A DNA stretch of 64,000 nt from Larkinella punicea (GCF_003334855.1 NZ_QOWE01000003.1:124001-188000), one strand, 5' to 3'; positions 52,626 through 61,701 are shown, counted from the first letter of the stretch. Notes: generated by a model from the letters alone, not told the origin. A program made the numbers and translations.

Positions 52626-53087
52626 TCATGAAACCAGCGAGGATGGCGTGCCGGGTATTCGTTTCAATACCGAAAAGCCTTCTTCCACATCTGTCACCAT
52701 AGTTTGAACCGTCAACGTTTCAAACAAATGCTGGAGTGAATTCCGAAAACCAATGACATGATGGTGCATGGGGCAGGGCTTTTCACTATTGCAATCGTGC
52801 AATCCCAGAAAACACCGGTGAAATATGGACAGGCCGTCGATCGCATTCACTACGTCGATAATGGGGGTCGCCAGGGTCCGATCGTTGATGAAAAAACCTC
52901 CGTTTCGACCTTTGGTCGAGTTGATGATGTCATGTCGAACCAGCCCTTGCATGATTTTTCCCAGAAACGGTTGGGGAACGTTCAGTTCAGCCGCCAGTTC
53001 ATGAATACCAACTTTGTATGCGTCCGAACTTTTCAGGGCCAGGTACACCAATCCCCGAATTGCATAGCCACTCGTTTTCGAAATCAT
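52626..53087 (-). CDS. Rrf2-family regulator with three cysteines (NsrR/IscR-like)
   Basis: A 153-residue Rrf2 protein. The winged helix is at the N-terminus (SGYAIRGLVYLAL, then IHELAAELNVPQPFLGKIMQGL and the wing STKGRNGGFF). Cys92, Cys99 and Cys105 in CFLGLHDCNSEKPC are spaced as in IscR and NsrR and would hold an iron-sulfur cluster. The cluster would sense nitric oxide or iron-sulfur status. Its neighbours are an iron-sulfur repair protein and the nos operon, which favours NO sensing (NsrR-like). Confidence 0.9.
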   Translation of the reverse strand: MISKTSGYAIRGLVYLALKSSDAYKVGIHELAAELNVPQPFLGKIMQGLVRHDIINSTKGRNGGFFINDRTLATPIIDVVNAIDGLSIFHRCFLGLHDCNSEKPCPMHHHVIGFRNSLQHLFETLTVQTMVTDVEEGFSVLKRIPGTPSSLVS

Positions 53088-53182
53088 AGCAGTAAATCAA
53101 ATTGTTGTTCGATGTTTTTGAAAGACCGCCCAAACGGTTTTTGGCTAAAATAAGCATGCGGAGCCAAAAACAACGATTCATT

Positions 53183-53911
53183 TCAGTTTCCAAAGGCTAA
53201 AGCCTTTGGAAACAGGATGTTATTTTCGAGGTGGATATGCTGCATCAAATCAGCTTCCAGCTCAGCGAGTTTGGCCAGCATCAGGCGGTGGGAGTTGCAG
53301 GCATCCGCCGGGGGACTGTATTCATCGGTCAATTCCCGGAGTTGGAACAGCAGCAATCCGGCATCCTGGTGTTCATGTTCCATACAGTCGATGGGAGCCT
53401 TAATGGATAAAGGTCGCCCGGCCCCGGCTATAGCCGGATTTCCCTTTGCAGCGGCCAACTCTTTAATGATTGGGAAAAGGGCTATCTCCTCTTTCTGTAG
53501 ATGCGACAGTAAATCGGCCTTCAAGGCCACGTATGCCTGCTGAACAAGATGCAGTTTTGGGTACCGGTCGCCGTGTTTAGCGGCTACTTTCAACACGAGT
53601 TCTTCGATGAGCGGCAGATTATCGTAGAGGTATCCGTGGTGTACGGTTAAGACATAATCAGCCAGAAAACCCAATTCCCATTCATCGAATTTTTCTGAAG
53701 AACGGCGCGCTTCGGCGGGCAGTTTGTGCAGGGCTTCCACAACCGTCTCTATTGGTAAGTTGGCCCGCCCACAGGCTTCAACCAGGGTACGTTTGCCATT
53801 GCAGCAAAAATCAATACCCAGGCGTTTGAATACTTCGGCCGTCCGAATGTCAGCAGCCACTATTTCGCCTACCGTTAAGGCAGGGGTCTCATCATCAAAA
53901 GCCATTTTCAT
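53183..53911 (-). CDS. ric: Iron-sulfur cluster repair di-iron protein (RIC, ScdA/YtfE)
   Basis: A 242-residue protein that repairs iron-sulfur clusters damaged by nitric oxide or peroxide. The N-terminal ScdA domain has GIDFCCNGKRTL (about residues 32-43). The hemerythrin-like domain (about 80-240) supplies His and Glu ligands: VHHGYL, SHLQKEE, MEHEHQDAG and QHIHLENNILFP. ATG 53911 starts it; the third codon is also ATG. It is followed by the Rrf2 gene on the same strand, and a 28-base palindrome (53186-53213) overlaps its stop codon. Confidence 0.94.
   Translation of the reverse strand: MKMAFDDETPALTVGEIVAADIRTAEVFKRLGIDFCCNGKRTLVEACGRANLPIETVVEALHKLPAEARRSSEKFDEWELGFLADYVLTVHHGYLYDNLPLIEELVLKVAAKHGDRYPKLHLVQQAYVALKADLLSHLQKEEIALFPIIKELAAAKGNPAIAGAGRPLSIKAPIDCMEHEHQDAGLLLFQLRELTDEYSPPADACNSHRLMLAKLAELEADLMQHIHLENNILFPKALAFGN
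53186..53213 (-). repeat. Palindrome overlapping the RIC gene stop
   Basis: GTTTCCAAAGGCT (53186-53198) pairs with AGCCTTTGGAAAC (53201-53213), 13 bp with a 2-base loop. It covers the last codons of the RIC gene. No U-tract follows on the minus strand, so a role as terminator between ric and the Rrf2 gene is uncertain. Confidence 0.8.
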
Positions 53912-54108
53912 GCTATTTAAAGAAATTATCGGTCAAAAATGTATTCACTAATCCGGATATAAAGATAATTGGGTCTTTTATTCTGATTATTGACAAAGAA
54001 GGGTTGACTGGCTGATTTTTATCAGGATTCAGGCAGTAGAGAAGATGTTACTTTGAGCCAAAGATAAAAAGATGATTTACTCTTATTAACCACAGGAACA
54101 AAAACAGG
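53912..54108. promoter_or_regulatory. Divergent control region of ric and the nos operon, with FNR-like box
   Basis: CTGAT-TTTT-ATCAG (54012-54025) is a perfect palindrome close to the FNR/CRP-type consensus TTGAT-N4-ATCAA. TTACTTTG (54048-54055) is a -7-like box for the nos operon. If transcription starts about five bases after the box (near 54060), the palindrome is centred near -41.5, the position for class II activation. No -33 TTG is seen, as expected for an activator-dependent promoter. Confidence 0.6.
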
Positions 54109-54579
54109 ATGATCATGAAAAAGACGGTTACAATGCTGGTAGTGGCACTCTCAGTCGGCTGGTACGGGTGTTCATCAGATGGCGCTAAAAAACGGGCCGA
54201 CGAAGCGCCCACCGACCCGGCTGCGGTTGTATCGCAGGATGAGGTTCACGGAACGGAAGTGAAAGAAGTAACCTTATCGACTCCTCTTGATGGCGCGATG
54301 GTAAAACAGGGGCAGGGAATTTATGAAATGAAGTGCAGTTCATGCCACAAACTCGATGAGACGAGACTGGTCGGACCGGGCTGGAAAGGGGTGATGAGCC
54401 GGCGTAAACCCGAATGGATCATGAATATGATCCTGAATGTGGACATGATGCTGGAAAAAGATGCCGAAGCCCAGAAAATGCTCGAACTCTGTCTGGTTCG
54501 GATGCCAAACCAAAACCTGTCGGAACCTGATGCCCGCTCCATACTGGAATTCATGCGCATGAACGACGGAGAAAAATAA
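54109..54579 (+). CDS. Monohaem cytochrome c lipoprotein of the nos operon
   Basis: A 156-residue cytochrome c with a signal peptide ending in GWYGC (Cys21), so probably a lipoprotein. The haem site is CSSCH at residues 76-80; the likely distal ligand is the Met in CLVRMPNQN. It is the first gene of the nos operon and would carry electrons to nitrous oxide reductase in the periplasm. A second possible start is ATG 54115. nosZ follows after 30 bases. Confidence 0.88.
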   Translation: MIMKKTVTMLVVALSVGWYGCSSDGAKKRADEAPTDPAAVVSQDEVHGTEVKEVTLSTPLDGAMVKQGQGIYEMKCSSCHKLDETRLVGPGWKGVMSRRKPEWIMNMILNVDMMLEKDAEAQKMLELCLVRMPNQNLSEPDARSILEFMRMNDGEK

Positions 54580-54609
54580 GATCATCCACCCATTTCAACA
54601 ATTACGAAA

Positions 54610-56604
54610 ATGCAATTAAAATTCCTGACAACCCTTGTCGCCGTTGTGGCAATCGGCATCAACCTAACGGGTTGTAAACCAAAAGATGCGGGTTCGGCCG
54701 TATCGGGCGATGCCGCCGAAAAAGTGTATGTAGCTCCCGGAAAGCATGATGAATTTTACAATTTTCTGTCGGGCGGGTTCAACGGGCAGATGTCCGTATA
54801 CGGCATACCGTCTGGTCGGATGTTGAAAATTATTCCGGTTTTTTCGGTTTTCCCGGAAAATGGCTGGGGCTACAGTGAAGAGACCAAACCGATGCTCAAC
54901 ACCTCCCACGGTTTTATTCCCTGGGACGACCTTCACCATATTTCACTCTCCCAAACCAAGGGTGAACACGATGGCCGCTGGGCGTTCGGGAACGCCAACA
55001 ACACACCCCGTGTAGCCCGGATTAGCCTCTCGACTTTCCGAACGGAAGAGATCATTGAATTACCCAATTCGGGTGGTAATCACTCGTCTCCTTTTATTAC
55101 TGAAAATACGGAATACGTGGTTGCGAGTACGCGGTTTTCCGTTCCGGTTGATAATCAGGGTGATGTGCCCATTAGCTCGTTTAAGAAAAACTTTAAAGGC
55201 TATATCAGCTTTATCAGCGTGGAGCCAAAAACGGGCCGCCTGGGCATCAAGTTTCAGTTAAAAATGCCGGGTATCAGCTTCGATCTGGCGCGGGCCGGGA
55301 AAGGCAAATCACACGGATGGTTCTTTTTCTCCTGCTACAACACCGAACAGGCGAATACCCTTTTGGAGGTAAATGCCTCCCAGAAAGATAAAGACTTTAT
55401 TCTGGCGGTAAACTGGAAAAAAGCCGAAGAATATCTCAAACAGGGGAAGGGGAAAAAGGTTCCGGCCCAATACGCCCATAATGTGTATGACGAAAGCACG
55501 CATTCGGCCAGCTCAACCATCATCAACGAAGTCATGACGCTTGACCCGAAAGAATGTCCTGATCTGGTGTACTTTATGCCCTGCCCTAAATCTCCACACG
55601 GTTGCGATGTGGATCCAACCGGCGAATTCATTGTTGGATCGGGCAAACTGGCGGCCGTCATTCCGGTCTTCTCCTTCGATAAGATCCAGAAAGCCATTGC
55701 CAACAAAAGCTACGACGGCAGTTTTGACAGAATTCCTGTTTTAAAATACGAAAGCGTATTGTACGGCGAAGTGCAGAAACCGGGTCTGGGACCGTTGCAC
55801 ACCGAATTTGACGGACGCGGCAATGCCATAACGTCGTTCTTCGTATCGTCGGAACTGGTGAAGTGGAACATCAAAGACCTGAAAGTCCTCGATCGGGTAC
55901 CGACCTATTATTCGCCGGGTCACTTGAGCATTCCCGGTGGACCAACCAGCAAACCGCACGGTAAATACGTGATCGCCTACAACAAAATCACGAAAGACCG
56001 CTACCTGCCAACGGGTCCGGAATTAGCGCAATCAGCGCAGCTCTATGACATTTCGGGTGAAAAAATGAAGCTACTTCTCGACTTTCCAACGGTGGGCGAA
56101 CCGCACTACGCGGAAGCCCTTCCGGCAGCTTTGATTGAGAAAAACTCGAAGAAGATCTTCAAAATTGAAGACAACCACCATCAATACGTAGCGAAAGGCG
56201 AGAAGGAAGCCAAAGTGATTCGCGAAGGCAACAAGGTGCATGTGTACATGACTGCCATCCGGTCGCACTTTATGCCCGATAATATCGAAGGCATTCGCAT
56301 GGGGGATGAGGTGTATTTCCACCTGACGAACCTCGAGCAGGATTGGGATGTGCCCCACGGTTTTGCCGTAAAAGGCAGTAGCAACGCCGAGATTCTGATT
56401 ATGCCGGGCGAAACACAGACGTTGAAATGGGTGCCTGACCGTGTGGGTGTCATCCCCATTTACTGCACCGATTTCTGTTCGGCACTCCACCAGGAAATGC
56501 AGGGATATGTTCGGGTGTCATCCGCTGGCAGTACCGTTCCGCTGACATTCAGCACCGGTAAAGTGAATGCTCCGGAAGTAGGGGAGAAGGTCGTTAAGAA
56601 GTAA
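54610..56604 (+). CDS. nosZ: Nitrous oxide reductase, clade II (Sec-exported)
   Basis: NosZ reduces N2O to N2 in the periplasm. The 664-residue protein has a lipoprotein-type Sec signal (GINLTGC) and no twin-arginine motif, so it belongs to clade II. The seven-bladed propeller holds the CuZ histidines (WDDLHHIS near residue 108 and others). The C-terminal cupredoxin domain holds CuA: Cys619, Cys623, His627 and Met630 in YCTDFCSALHQEM, with another His in IRSHFMPDN. The gene order downstream (membrane-NosL, nosD, nosF, nosY) agrees. Confidence 0.96.
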   Translation: MQLKFLTTLVAVVAIGINLTGCKPKDAGSAVSGDAAEKVYVAPGKHDEFYNFLSGGFNGQMSVYGIPSGRMLKIIPVFSVFPENGWGYSEETKPMLNTSHGFIPWDDLHHISLSQTKGEHDGRWAFGNANNTPRVARISLSTFRTEEIIELPNSGGNHSSPFITENTEYVVASTRFSVPVDNQGDVPISSFKKNFKGYISFISVEPKTGRLGIKFQLKMPGISFDLARAGKGKSHGWFFFSCYNTEQANTLLEVNASQKDKDFILAVNWKKAEEYLKQGKGKKVPAQYAHNVYDESTHSASSTIINEVMTLDPKECPDLVYFMPCPKSPHGCDVDPTGEFIVGSGKLAAVIPVFSFDKIQKAIANKSYDGSFDRIPVLKYESVLYGEVQKPGLGPLHTEFDGRGNAITSFFVSSELVKWNIKDLKVLDRVPTYYSPGHLSIPGGPTSKPHGKYVIAYNKITKDRYLPTGPELAQSAQLYDISGEKMKLLLDFPTVGEPHYAEALPAALIEKNSKKIFKIEDNHHQYVAKGEKEAKVIREGNKVHVYMTAIRSHFMPDNIEGIRMGDEVYFHLTNLEQDWDVPHGFAVKGSSNAEILIMPGETQTLKWVPDRVGVIPIYCTDFCSALHQEMQGYVRVSSAGSTVPLTFSTGKVNAPEVGEKVVKK

Positions 56605-56664
56605 TTGTATGAGTTTCCCGGACGCGCAACAACGTCCGGGAAGCTTATTTTTAAATGAAAAATC

Positions 56665-57696
56665 ATGAAAACGTTTTCGCGCCTGGTCGTTTTGCTGGCC
56701 ACCCTGTCACTGATCGGTACCTACTTTCTGCCGCTATGGCGGATAGACCTGTGGGCTCCCCAATATCCCGAAGGGCTGGTGATGCATATCTGGCTCAATA
56801 AACTCTCGGGTGATGTGGAAATTATCAACGGTCTCAATCACTACATTGGCATGGCACACATCAAGGAATCCATGTTCCCTGAGTTTACCTACATGCCGTA
56901 TCTGGTCGGGTTTTTCATTGCCTTCGGCCTGCTGACGGTCGCTTTGAAAAACCGCACCCTCTTACTCTTAAATCTAAGCCTGTTTGTGCTGGCGGGTATT
57001 CTGGCATTGTACGACTTCTGGAAATGGGGCTACGAGTACGGCCATAACCTCGACCCTAAAGCGCCAATTCGGGTGCCCGGCATGTCGTATCAACCCCCCA
57101 TTCTGGGTTATAAAGCCCTGCTCAACTTCGGCGCTTTTTCGATCCCGGACTGGGGAGGCTGGCTATTTCTGGTCGCTGGTCTGCTGGTGGCCGGGGCGGT
57201 GGTCTATGAGTGGTTTTTGCGTGGCAAAGCTTCATTGACGACGAAGAAAAGCGTTTCAGGCCCCATCGTTTCAGCCCTGTTCCTGGCGGGCGTTGTGACG
57301 CAGGGATGTCGTGTTCAGCCTGAACCAATCCACTACGGAAAGGACGCCTGTGAACATTGCAAAATGACCATCGTCGATCAGAAGTTTGCGGCCGAAATCG
57401 TCACCCAAAAAGGCAAATCGTTCAAGTTCGATGATGTGGCTTGCCTGGTCAACTACCTGACCGAAAGCAAGGTTTCTGAAGCCGATCTGGCGTTCATCCT
57501 CGTAGATCAGTACAACAAACCGGGCGAACTGGTGGATGCCCGTCAGGCCGTTTATGTATCCGGCGACGGAATTCGCAGCCCCATGATGGGCAATACCGCT
57601 GCTTTTCCGGATGCCGAAGCCGCCCGCGCTGCCCGAACTGAGTTGGCGGCTGCCAAACTACGTACGTGGCACGACCTGTTGCACAAAATCCGTTAA
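56665..57696 (+). CDS. nosL: Membrane protein fused to NosL copper chaperone
   Basis: A 343-residue protein in two parts. Residues 1 to about 190 contain four membrane helices (7-25, 78-94, 98-118, 165-185) and match the small membrane protein that accompanies clade II nosZ. After a fifth hydrophobic segment (197-214, ending TQGC215, like a degenerate lipobox), residues 220-343 are a NosL domain. That has DACEHCKM (Cys229, Cys232, Met234) and DDVACL (Cys260). NosL delivers copper to NosZ. The fusion would tether it in the membrane. nosD follows after 12 bases. Confidence 0.88.
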   Translation: MKTFSRLVVLLATLSLIGTYFLPLWRIDLWAPQYPEGLVMHIWLNKLSGDVEIINGLNHYIGMAHIKESMFPEFTYMPYLVGFFIAFGLLTVALKNRTLLLLNLSLFVLAGILALYDFWKWGYEYGHNLDPKAPIRVPGMSYQPPILGYKALLNFGAFSIPDWGGWLFLVAGLLVAGAVVYEWFLRGKASLTTKKSVSGPIVSALFLAGVVTQGCRVQPEPIHYGKDACEHCKMTIVDQKFAAEIVTQKGKSFKFDDVACLVNYLTESKVSEADLAFILVDQYNKPGELVDARQAVYVSGDGIRSPMMGNTAAFPDAEAARAARTELAAAKLRTWHDLLHKIR

Positions 57697-57708
57697 TCAA
57701 ATCGTCTT

Positions 57709-58926
57709 ATGAAAGTCTGTTGGCTTCTGCTGTTGCCGTTGCTGTCGTCGGCCAAAACGATTGTGGTTGGCCCTGCCGAATCCATTCGGACCGTGCGGCA
57801 GGCACTGTTTGTTGCGGCTGATTATGACACCATTCTGGTGCGTCGGGGACTCTACCGTGAGCGAAATTTGCTGGTCGAAAAGCCACTGGTGATTCGGGGC
57901 GAGAACTTTCCGATTATTGACGGACAAATGAAGGGCGAACTTTTTACGGTTCGCGCCAGCAACGTTACCATTCAGGGCTTCGATTTGCGCAATGTGGGCA
58001 TGACCAGCACCATCGACTGGGCCGCGGTAAAAGTGCTCGAAGCCCGGCAGGTTCGGGTGATTGGTAACCGAATCCGCAATGCTTATTTTGGCGTCTATTT
58101 TTCGGCCTCGGATCATTGCCTGGTCAGCCGCAACGACATCAAGGGCAATCCCCACGAAGAGCAAACGACCGGCAATGGCATACACGCCTGGAAATGTGAC
58201 AGCATCCGGGTGGAAAACAACCGGATTAGCGGCCACCGCGACGGGATCTATTTCGAGTTCGTCACCCATTCGACCGTTCAGCGAAACAGGAGTTTCGGAA
58301 ACATTCGCTATGGGCTTCACTTCATGTTTTCGCACGAAAATAGCTATTTCTACAACACCTTTCAGCACAATGGCGCGGGGGTGGCCGTGATGTACACCCG
58401 CAAGGTGATTATGCGGCACAACATTTTCGAAAACAACTGGGGCAGCGCTGCCTACGGGATGCTGCTGAAAGATATATCGGACAGTAAAATTGAGGATAAC
58501 ATCTTCCGCCGGAATACCATTGGTATTCATATGGAAGGCACCAGCCGGATTATGACGCAGCGCAATCTGTTCATTGATAACGGGTGGGGGATGCGGATTC
58601 AGGCGAGTTGCAACGACAACACCTTCACCCGGAATACTTTCCAATCCAACACCTTCGACGTGGCCACCAATGGACAAACCGTTCTGAACACCTTTGACCG
58701 CAATTACTGGGACAAATATGAAGGCTACGACCTGAACCGTGACGGCACCGGTGATGTGCCCTTTCATCCGGTAAGTCTGTATTCGATGATTATCGAGAAG
58801 ATTCCCTACGGAGTCGTGCTGCTGCACAGCTTCATGGTCACCCTGCTCGACCGGGCCGAAAAAGTAATGCCCAGCCTGACTCCCGAAGCCCTTGTCGATG
58901 CCAAACCCTTAATGAAACCACGATGA
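57709..58926 (+). CDS. nosD: NosD periplasmic copper-processing protein
   Basis: A 405-residue protein with a signal peptide (about residues 1-16) and a right-handed beta-helix of CASH repeats (VRASNVTIQGFDLRN, RVIGNRIRNAYFGVYFS, and VENNRISGHRDGIYFE). The family partner NosFY forms an ABC transporter, and NosDFY is needed to assemble the CuZ centre of NosZ. NYWDKYEGYDLNRDG near residue 340 is a family signature. It overlaps nosF by 4 bases. Confidence 0.95.
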   Translation: MKVCWLLLLPLLSSAKTIVVGPAESIRTVRQALFVAADYDTILVRRGLYRERNLLVEKPLVIRGENFPIIDGQMKGELFTVRASNVTIQGFDLRNVGMTSTIDWAAVKVLEARQVRVIGNRIRNAYFGVYFSASDHCLVSRNDIKGNPHEEQTTGNGIHAWKCDSIRVENNRISGHRDGIYFEFVTHSTVQRNRSFGNIRYGLHFMFSHENSYFYNTFQHNGAGVAVMYTRKVIMRHNIFENNWGSAAYGMLLKDISDSKIEDNIFRRNTIGIHMEGTSRIMTQRNLFIDNGWGMRIQASCNDNTFTRNTFQSNTFDVATNGQTVLNTFDRNYWDKYEGYDLNRDGTGDVPFHPVSLYSMIIEKIPYGVVLLHSFMVTLLDRAEKVMPSLTPEALVDAKPLMKPR

Positions 58927-59726
58927 TTACCGTTACGAATTTACAAAAATCATACGGTCGGCTGAAAGTGCTGGATAACCTGTCTGTTCAACTGAATGCC
59001 GGACAGGCCGTTTCGCTCATTGGTCCCAACGGATCTGGCAAAACAACCTTTATCAAGTCGATTCTGGGCATGGTTATGCCCGACGGGGGTGAAATCAGCT
59101 TCCTGGGCGAACCGATTCACAATGGGTGGCAGTACCGGCAGCAAATCGGCTATATGCCCCAGATAGGTCGCTATCCCGACACCATGAAGATCCGGCAGGT
59201 GTTTGACATGATCAAGGACCTGCGGCAGAGTACGCAGGGAAAGAACTCGCTTCTACAACTCGATGAAGAACTGATCGAAGCTTTTGAACTGTCCAAACTA
59301 TATGATAAAACCATGCGCTCACTATCAGGCGGCACCCGGCAGAAAGTGAGCGCATGTCTGGCGTTTCTTTTCAACCCGAAAGTGCTGATTATGGATGAGC
59401 CTACCGCCGGTCTCGACCCACTGGCGGCTGAGTTGCTGAAGGCAAAAATTCTACGCGAAAAGGCCAAAGGAAAACTCATTCTCATCACCTCCCACGTTAT
59501 GAGTGACCTCGACGAACTGACTACGGCTGTGATGTATTTACAGGATGGGCAGTTGCAGTTCTTCACCGATGTTGACCGGTTGAAAGCGGATACCGGCGAG
59601 GAGAAACTAGGCCGTGCCATTGCCCGTGTGATGAGCCGGGGAAAACTATCAGCGTATGAGCGATTGAGTGAAAGTTTCGCCGTCACAAACACGCACTCAA
59701 TCGTTCAATCATCCAATCAAAAATGA
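58923..59726 (+). CDS. nosF: NosF ABC transporter ATP-binding protein
   Basis: A 267-residue ATPase with Walker A GPNGSGKTTF (about residues 37-46), the signature SLSGGTRQKVSA, Walker B VLIMDEPTAGLD, and the switch His in ITSHVMSD. It powers the NosDFY complex for NosZ maturation. It is coupled to nosD (overlap ATGA) and to nosY (overlap 4 bases). Confidence 0.96.
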   Translation: MITVTNLQKSYGRLKVLDNLSVQLNAGQAVSLIGPNGSGKTTFIKSILGMVMPDGGEISFLGEPIHNGWQYRQQIGYMPQIGRYPDTMKIRQVFDMIKDLRQSTQGKNSLLQLDEELIEAFELSKLYDKTMRSLSGGTRQKVSACLAFLFNPKVLIMDEPTAGLDPLAAELLKAKILREKAKGKLILITSHVMSDLDELTTAVMYLQDGQLQFFTDVDRLKADTGEEKLGRAIARVMSRGKLSAYERLSESFAVTNTHSIVQSSNQK

Positions 59727-60490
59727 TCAAAGTCATCAAATACGTCTGGCTGGATATTTTACAGAACCGAATCGTGCTGGCCTACACGGTTTTTCTACTG
59801 GTGATATCAGCCACGCTTTTCGGGATGGAAACCAACCCCGGTAAAGGGCTGATGAGTCTGCTGAACATTGTGCTGATGGTGGTTCCGTTGATTAGCCTCA
59901 TTTTTACAACCATTCACTTTTATAATTCCTACGAATTTATCGAGCTGCTGCTCGCCCAGCCTATTAACCGCAGTAAGCTGTTGCTGAGCGAGTTTTCGGG
60001 TGTGGCCAGCTCCCTCGTAACCGCCTTTCTGGTGGGTGTAGGTGGCCCGGTTCTCTATTATGCTCCGGGTGCTACGGGCGCGGCATTGCTGGCGGCTGGT
60101 GTCGCCCTGACGCTGGTCTTTGTCGCCCTGGCCTTTCTGGCCTCCGTTTGCACCCGCGACAAAGCCAAGGGGATTGGGCTGGCGCTGCTCATCTGGTTTT
60201 ATTTCGGCCTGCTCTACGATGGGCTGGTGCTAACGATCCTGTTTACCTTCAGTGACTACCCACTCGAAAAGGCCATGCTGGTGCTGACAACCCTGAATCC
60301 GGTCGATCTGGCGCGCATTTTCATCATGTTACAAATGGATGTGTCGGCGCTCATGGGCTTTACCGGGGCGTTGTATCAGGAGTTTTTCGGTAGTGCGGCT
60401 GGTTCGCTGTATGCACTGGGGGTAATGCTGATTTGGATCGTGGTGCCCATCTGGGCAGCGGTGCGGGTATTTTGTAAAAAGGATTTATAG
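59723..60490 (+). CDS. nosY: NosY ABC transporter permease
   Basis: A 255-residue membrane protein with six helices, the permease of NosDFY. Family traits are the start IKYVWLDILQNRIVLAYT, FYNSYEFIELLLAQPINRSKLLLSEF in the first half and a Pro-rich end. It moves a sulphur- or copper-related species needed for CuZ assembly. Its stop overlaps the GTG of the next gene (TAGTG). Confidence 0.94.
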   Translation: MIKVIKYVWLDILQNRIVLAYTVFLLVISATLFGMETNPGKGLMSLLNIVLMVVPLISLIFTTIHFYNSYEFIELLLAQPINRSKLLLSEFSGVASSLVTAFLVGVGGPVLYYAPGATGAALLAAGVALTLVFVALAFLASVCTRDKAKGIGLALLIWFYFGLLYDGLVLTILFTFSDYPLEKAMLVLTTLNPVDLARIFIMLQMDVSALMGFTGALYQEFFGSAAGSLYALGVMLIWIVVPIWAAVRVFCKKDL

Positions 60491-61557
60491 TGGCCGTGAA
60501 ATCATCCTCTTTTGTTTCCGTGCTACTACCCCTCGCCATGCTTTCGCTGGTGCTGGGTATTCTGACGGGCCTGGTGCGGCTGGGTTGGGGCATTTCTGTT
60601 TCCGAAACGGCCGGGCAACATGGGGCGCTAATGGTGGGCTCTTTTTTAGGAACGGTAATCTTACTGGAACGTGCCGTGGTGTTCAAAAACCGCTGGACCC
60701 TGCTGGCTCCGGCTCTGAACGGATTGAGCCTGCCCGCGTTTGTGTTGGGTTGGCCCGTTGCCGGGCTTTGGTTGCTGATCGGGGGGAGTATCGGTATGGC
60801 TTTGTTGACTTATGTTTTTCTTATTCAATATCGCTACAATTACTACTACGTGCTATTTGGCGGAAGCATTTGCCTGGTTATTGGGAACGGACTGGCCCTC
60901 AAAACCGGTTTTTTCCCATTTGCCGTCCCCTGGTGGATCGCATTTTTATTGCTGACTATCGTTGCCGAACGGCTGGAACTGAGTCGTTTTTTGCCTGTTA
61001 AACCGGGTCAGGGGCTGCTGCTATGGGGTGCTATTGGCGTATTTCTGGTTGGTGTATTGAAGCCCTTTCACGGGTCAGGTCAGGGGTTAACGGGCGTCGG
61101 TATGATGGCGGTGGCCGTTTGGCTGCTTCGGTTCGACATGGCAGTTAAATCACTCCGAAAAGCAGGTCAGCCGCGCTACAGTGGAACGATGTTGCTGCTG
61201 GGTTATGGCTGGCTGCTGCTCAGCGGGTTGTTATTTGCGTTACCGCTTGGGTTCTCATTCATCTACGATGCCGGGTTACATACGTTCTTTGCGGGCTTCG
61301 TCTTCTCCATGATTTTTGCCCATGCGCCGATCATTTTACCGGGTATATTGGGCAGGCAAGGCGTTTTTTTTCACCCGATCTTGTACGTCGGTAGTATCGG
61401 GCAACTGTTCGGACTACTGATTCGTACCCTGGGCGACTGGCAGGGCGATAGTGTTTGTCGGATGGCAGGTGGACTTATCCAGGGAATTGCTATTGGTATC
61501 TTCCTGATTTGTATGGTTGTAATCGTCGTTCGTTTCCACAAAAAGCCCACTACGTGA
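60490..61557 (+). CDS. NnrS-like polytopic membrane protein
   Basis: A 355-residue protein of about ten helices, starting at GTG 60490 within the nosY stop (or GTG 60496). The repeated helices and HTFFAGFVFSMIFAHAPIILPG with two histidines resemble NnrS, a haem-copper membrane protein that protects against nitric oxide stress. QHGALMVGSFLGTVILLERA near the start fits too. It is the last gene of the nos operon. The assignment is by pattern; it could be another haem-binding membrane family. Confidence 0.68.
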   Translation: MAVKSSSFVSVLLPLAMLSLVLGILTGLVRLGWGISVSETAGQHGALMVGSFLGTVILLERAVVFKNRWTLLAPALNGLSLPAFVLGWPVAGLWLLIGGSIGMALLTYVFLIQYRYNYYYVLFGGSICLVIGNGLALKTGFFPFAVPWWIAFLLLTIVAERLELSRFLPVKPGQGLLLWGAIGVFLVGVLKPFHGSGQGLTGVGMMAVAVWLLRFDMAVKSLRKAGQPRYSGTMLLLGYGWLLLSGLLFALPLGFSFIYDAGLHTFFAGFVFSMIFAHAPIILPGILGRQGVFFHPILYVGSIGQLFGLLIRTLGDWQGDSVCRMAGGLIQGIAIGIFLICMVVIVVRFHKKPTT

Positions 61558-61590
61558 CCAGGAATTTCTAATGCGCGTTAAAAAGCTACC

Positions 61591-61627
61591 TGTAAAAGTG
61601 TTTCGCCCGCAGCATTTCACTTTTACA
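61591..61627. repeat. Short inverted repeat sharing the AAAAGTG word
   Basis: TGTAAAAGTG (61591-61600) pairs with CACTTTTACA (61618-61627), with a 17-base loop. The following bases repeat CATTTTACATT words as in the longer repeats at 31781 and 35715. It looks like a decayed copy with only its inner arms left. Confidence 0.75.
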
Positions 61628-61701
61628 TTTAGCATTTTACATTCTTCATTTTACATTTATCACTACCTTTCCGGCAAAAGAAAATTCCTCCTTCCTTTGC
61701 C

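Noticed and set aside
52511-52660. A 50-codon minus-strand stretch with a hydrophobic end
   Set aside because: It has no ATG, overlaps the Rrf2 gene end, and matches nothing I know. It may be a remnant, so I only mention it in the intergenic entry.
57697-58827. An open frame of about 376 codons on the minus strand
   Set aside because: It is opposite nosD, whose repeats and context are certain. The His/Val-rich translation has no domain.
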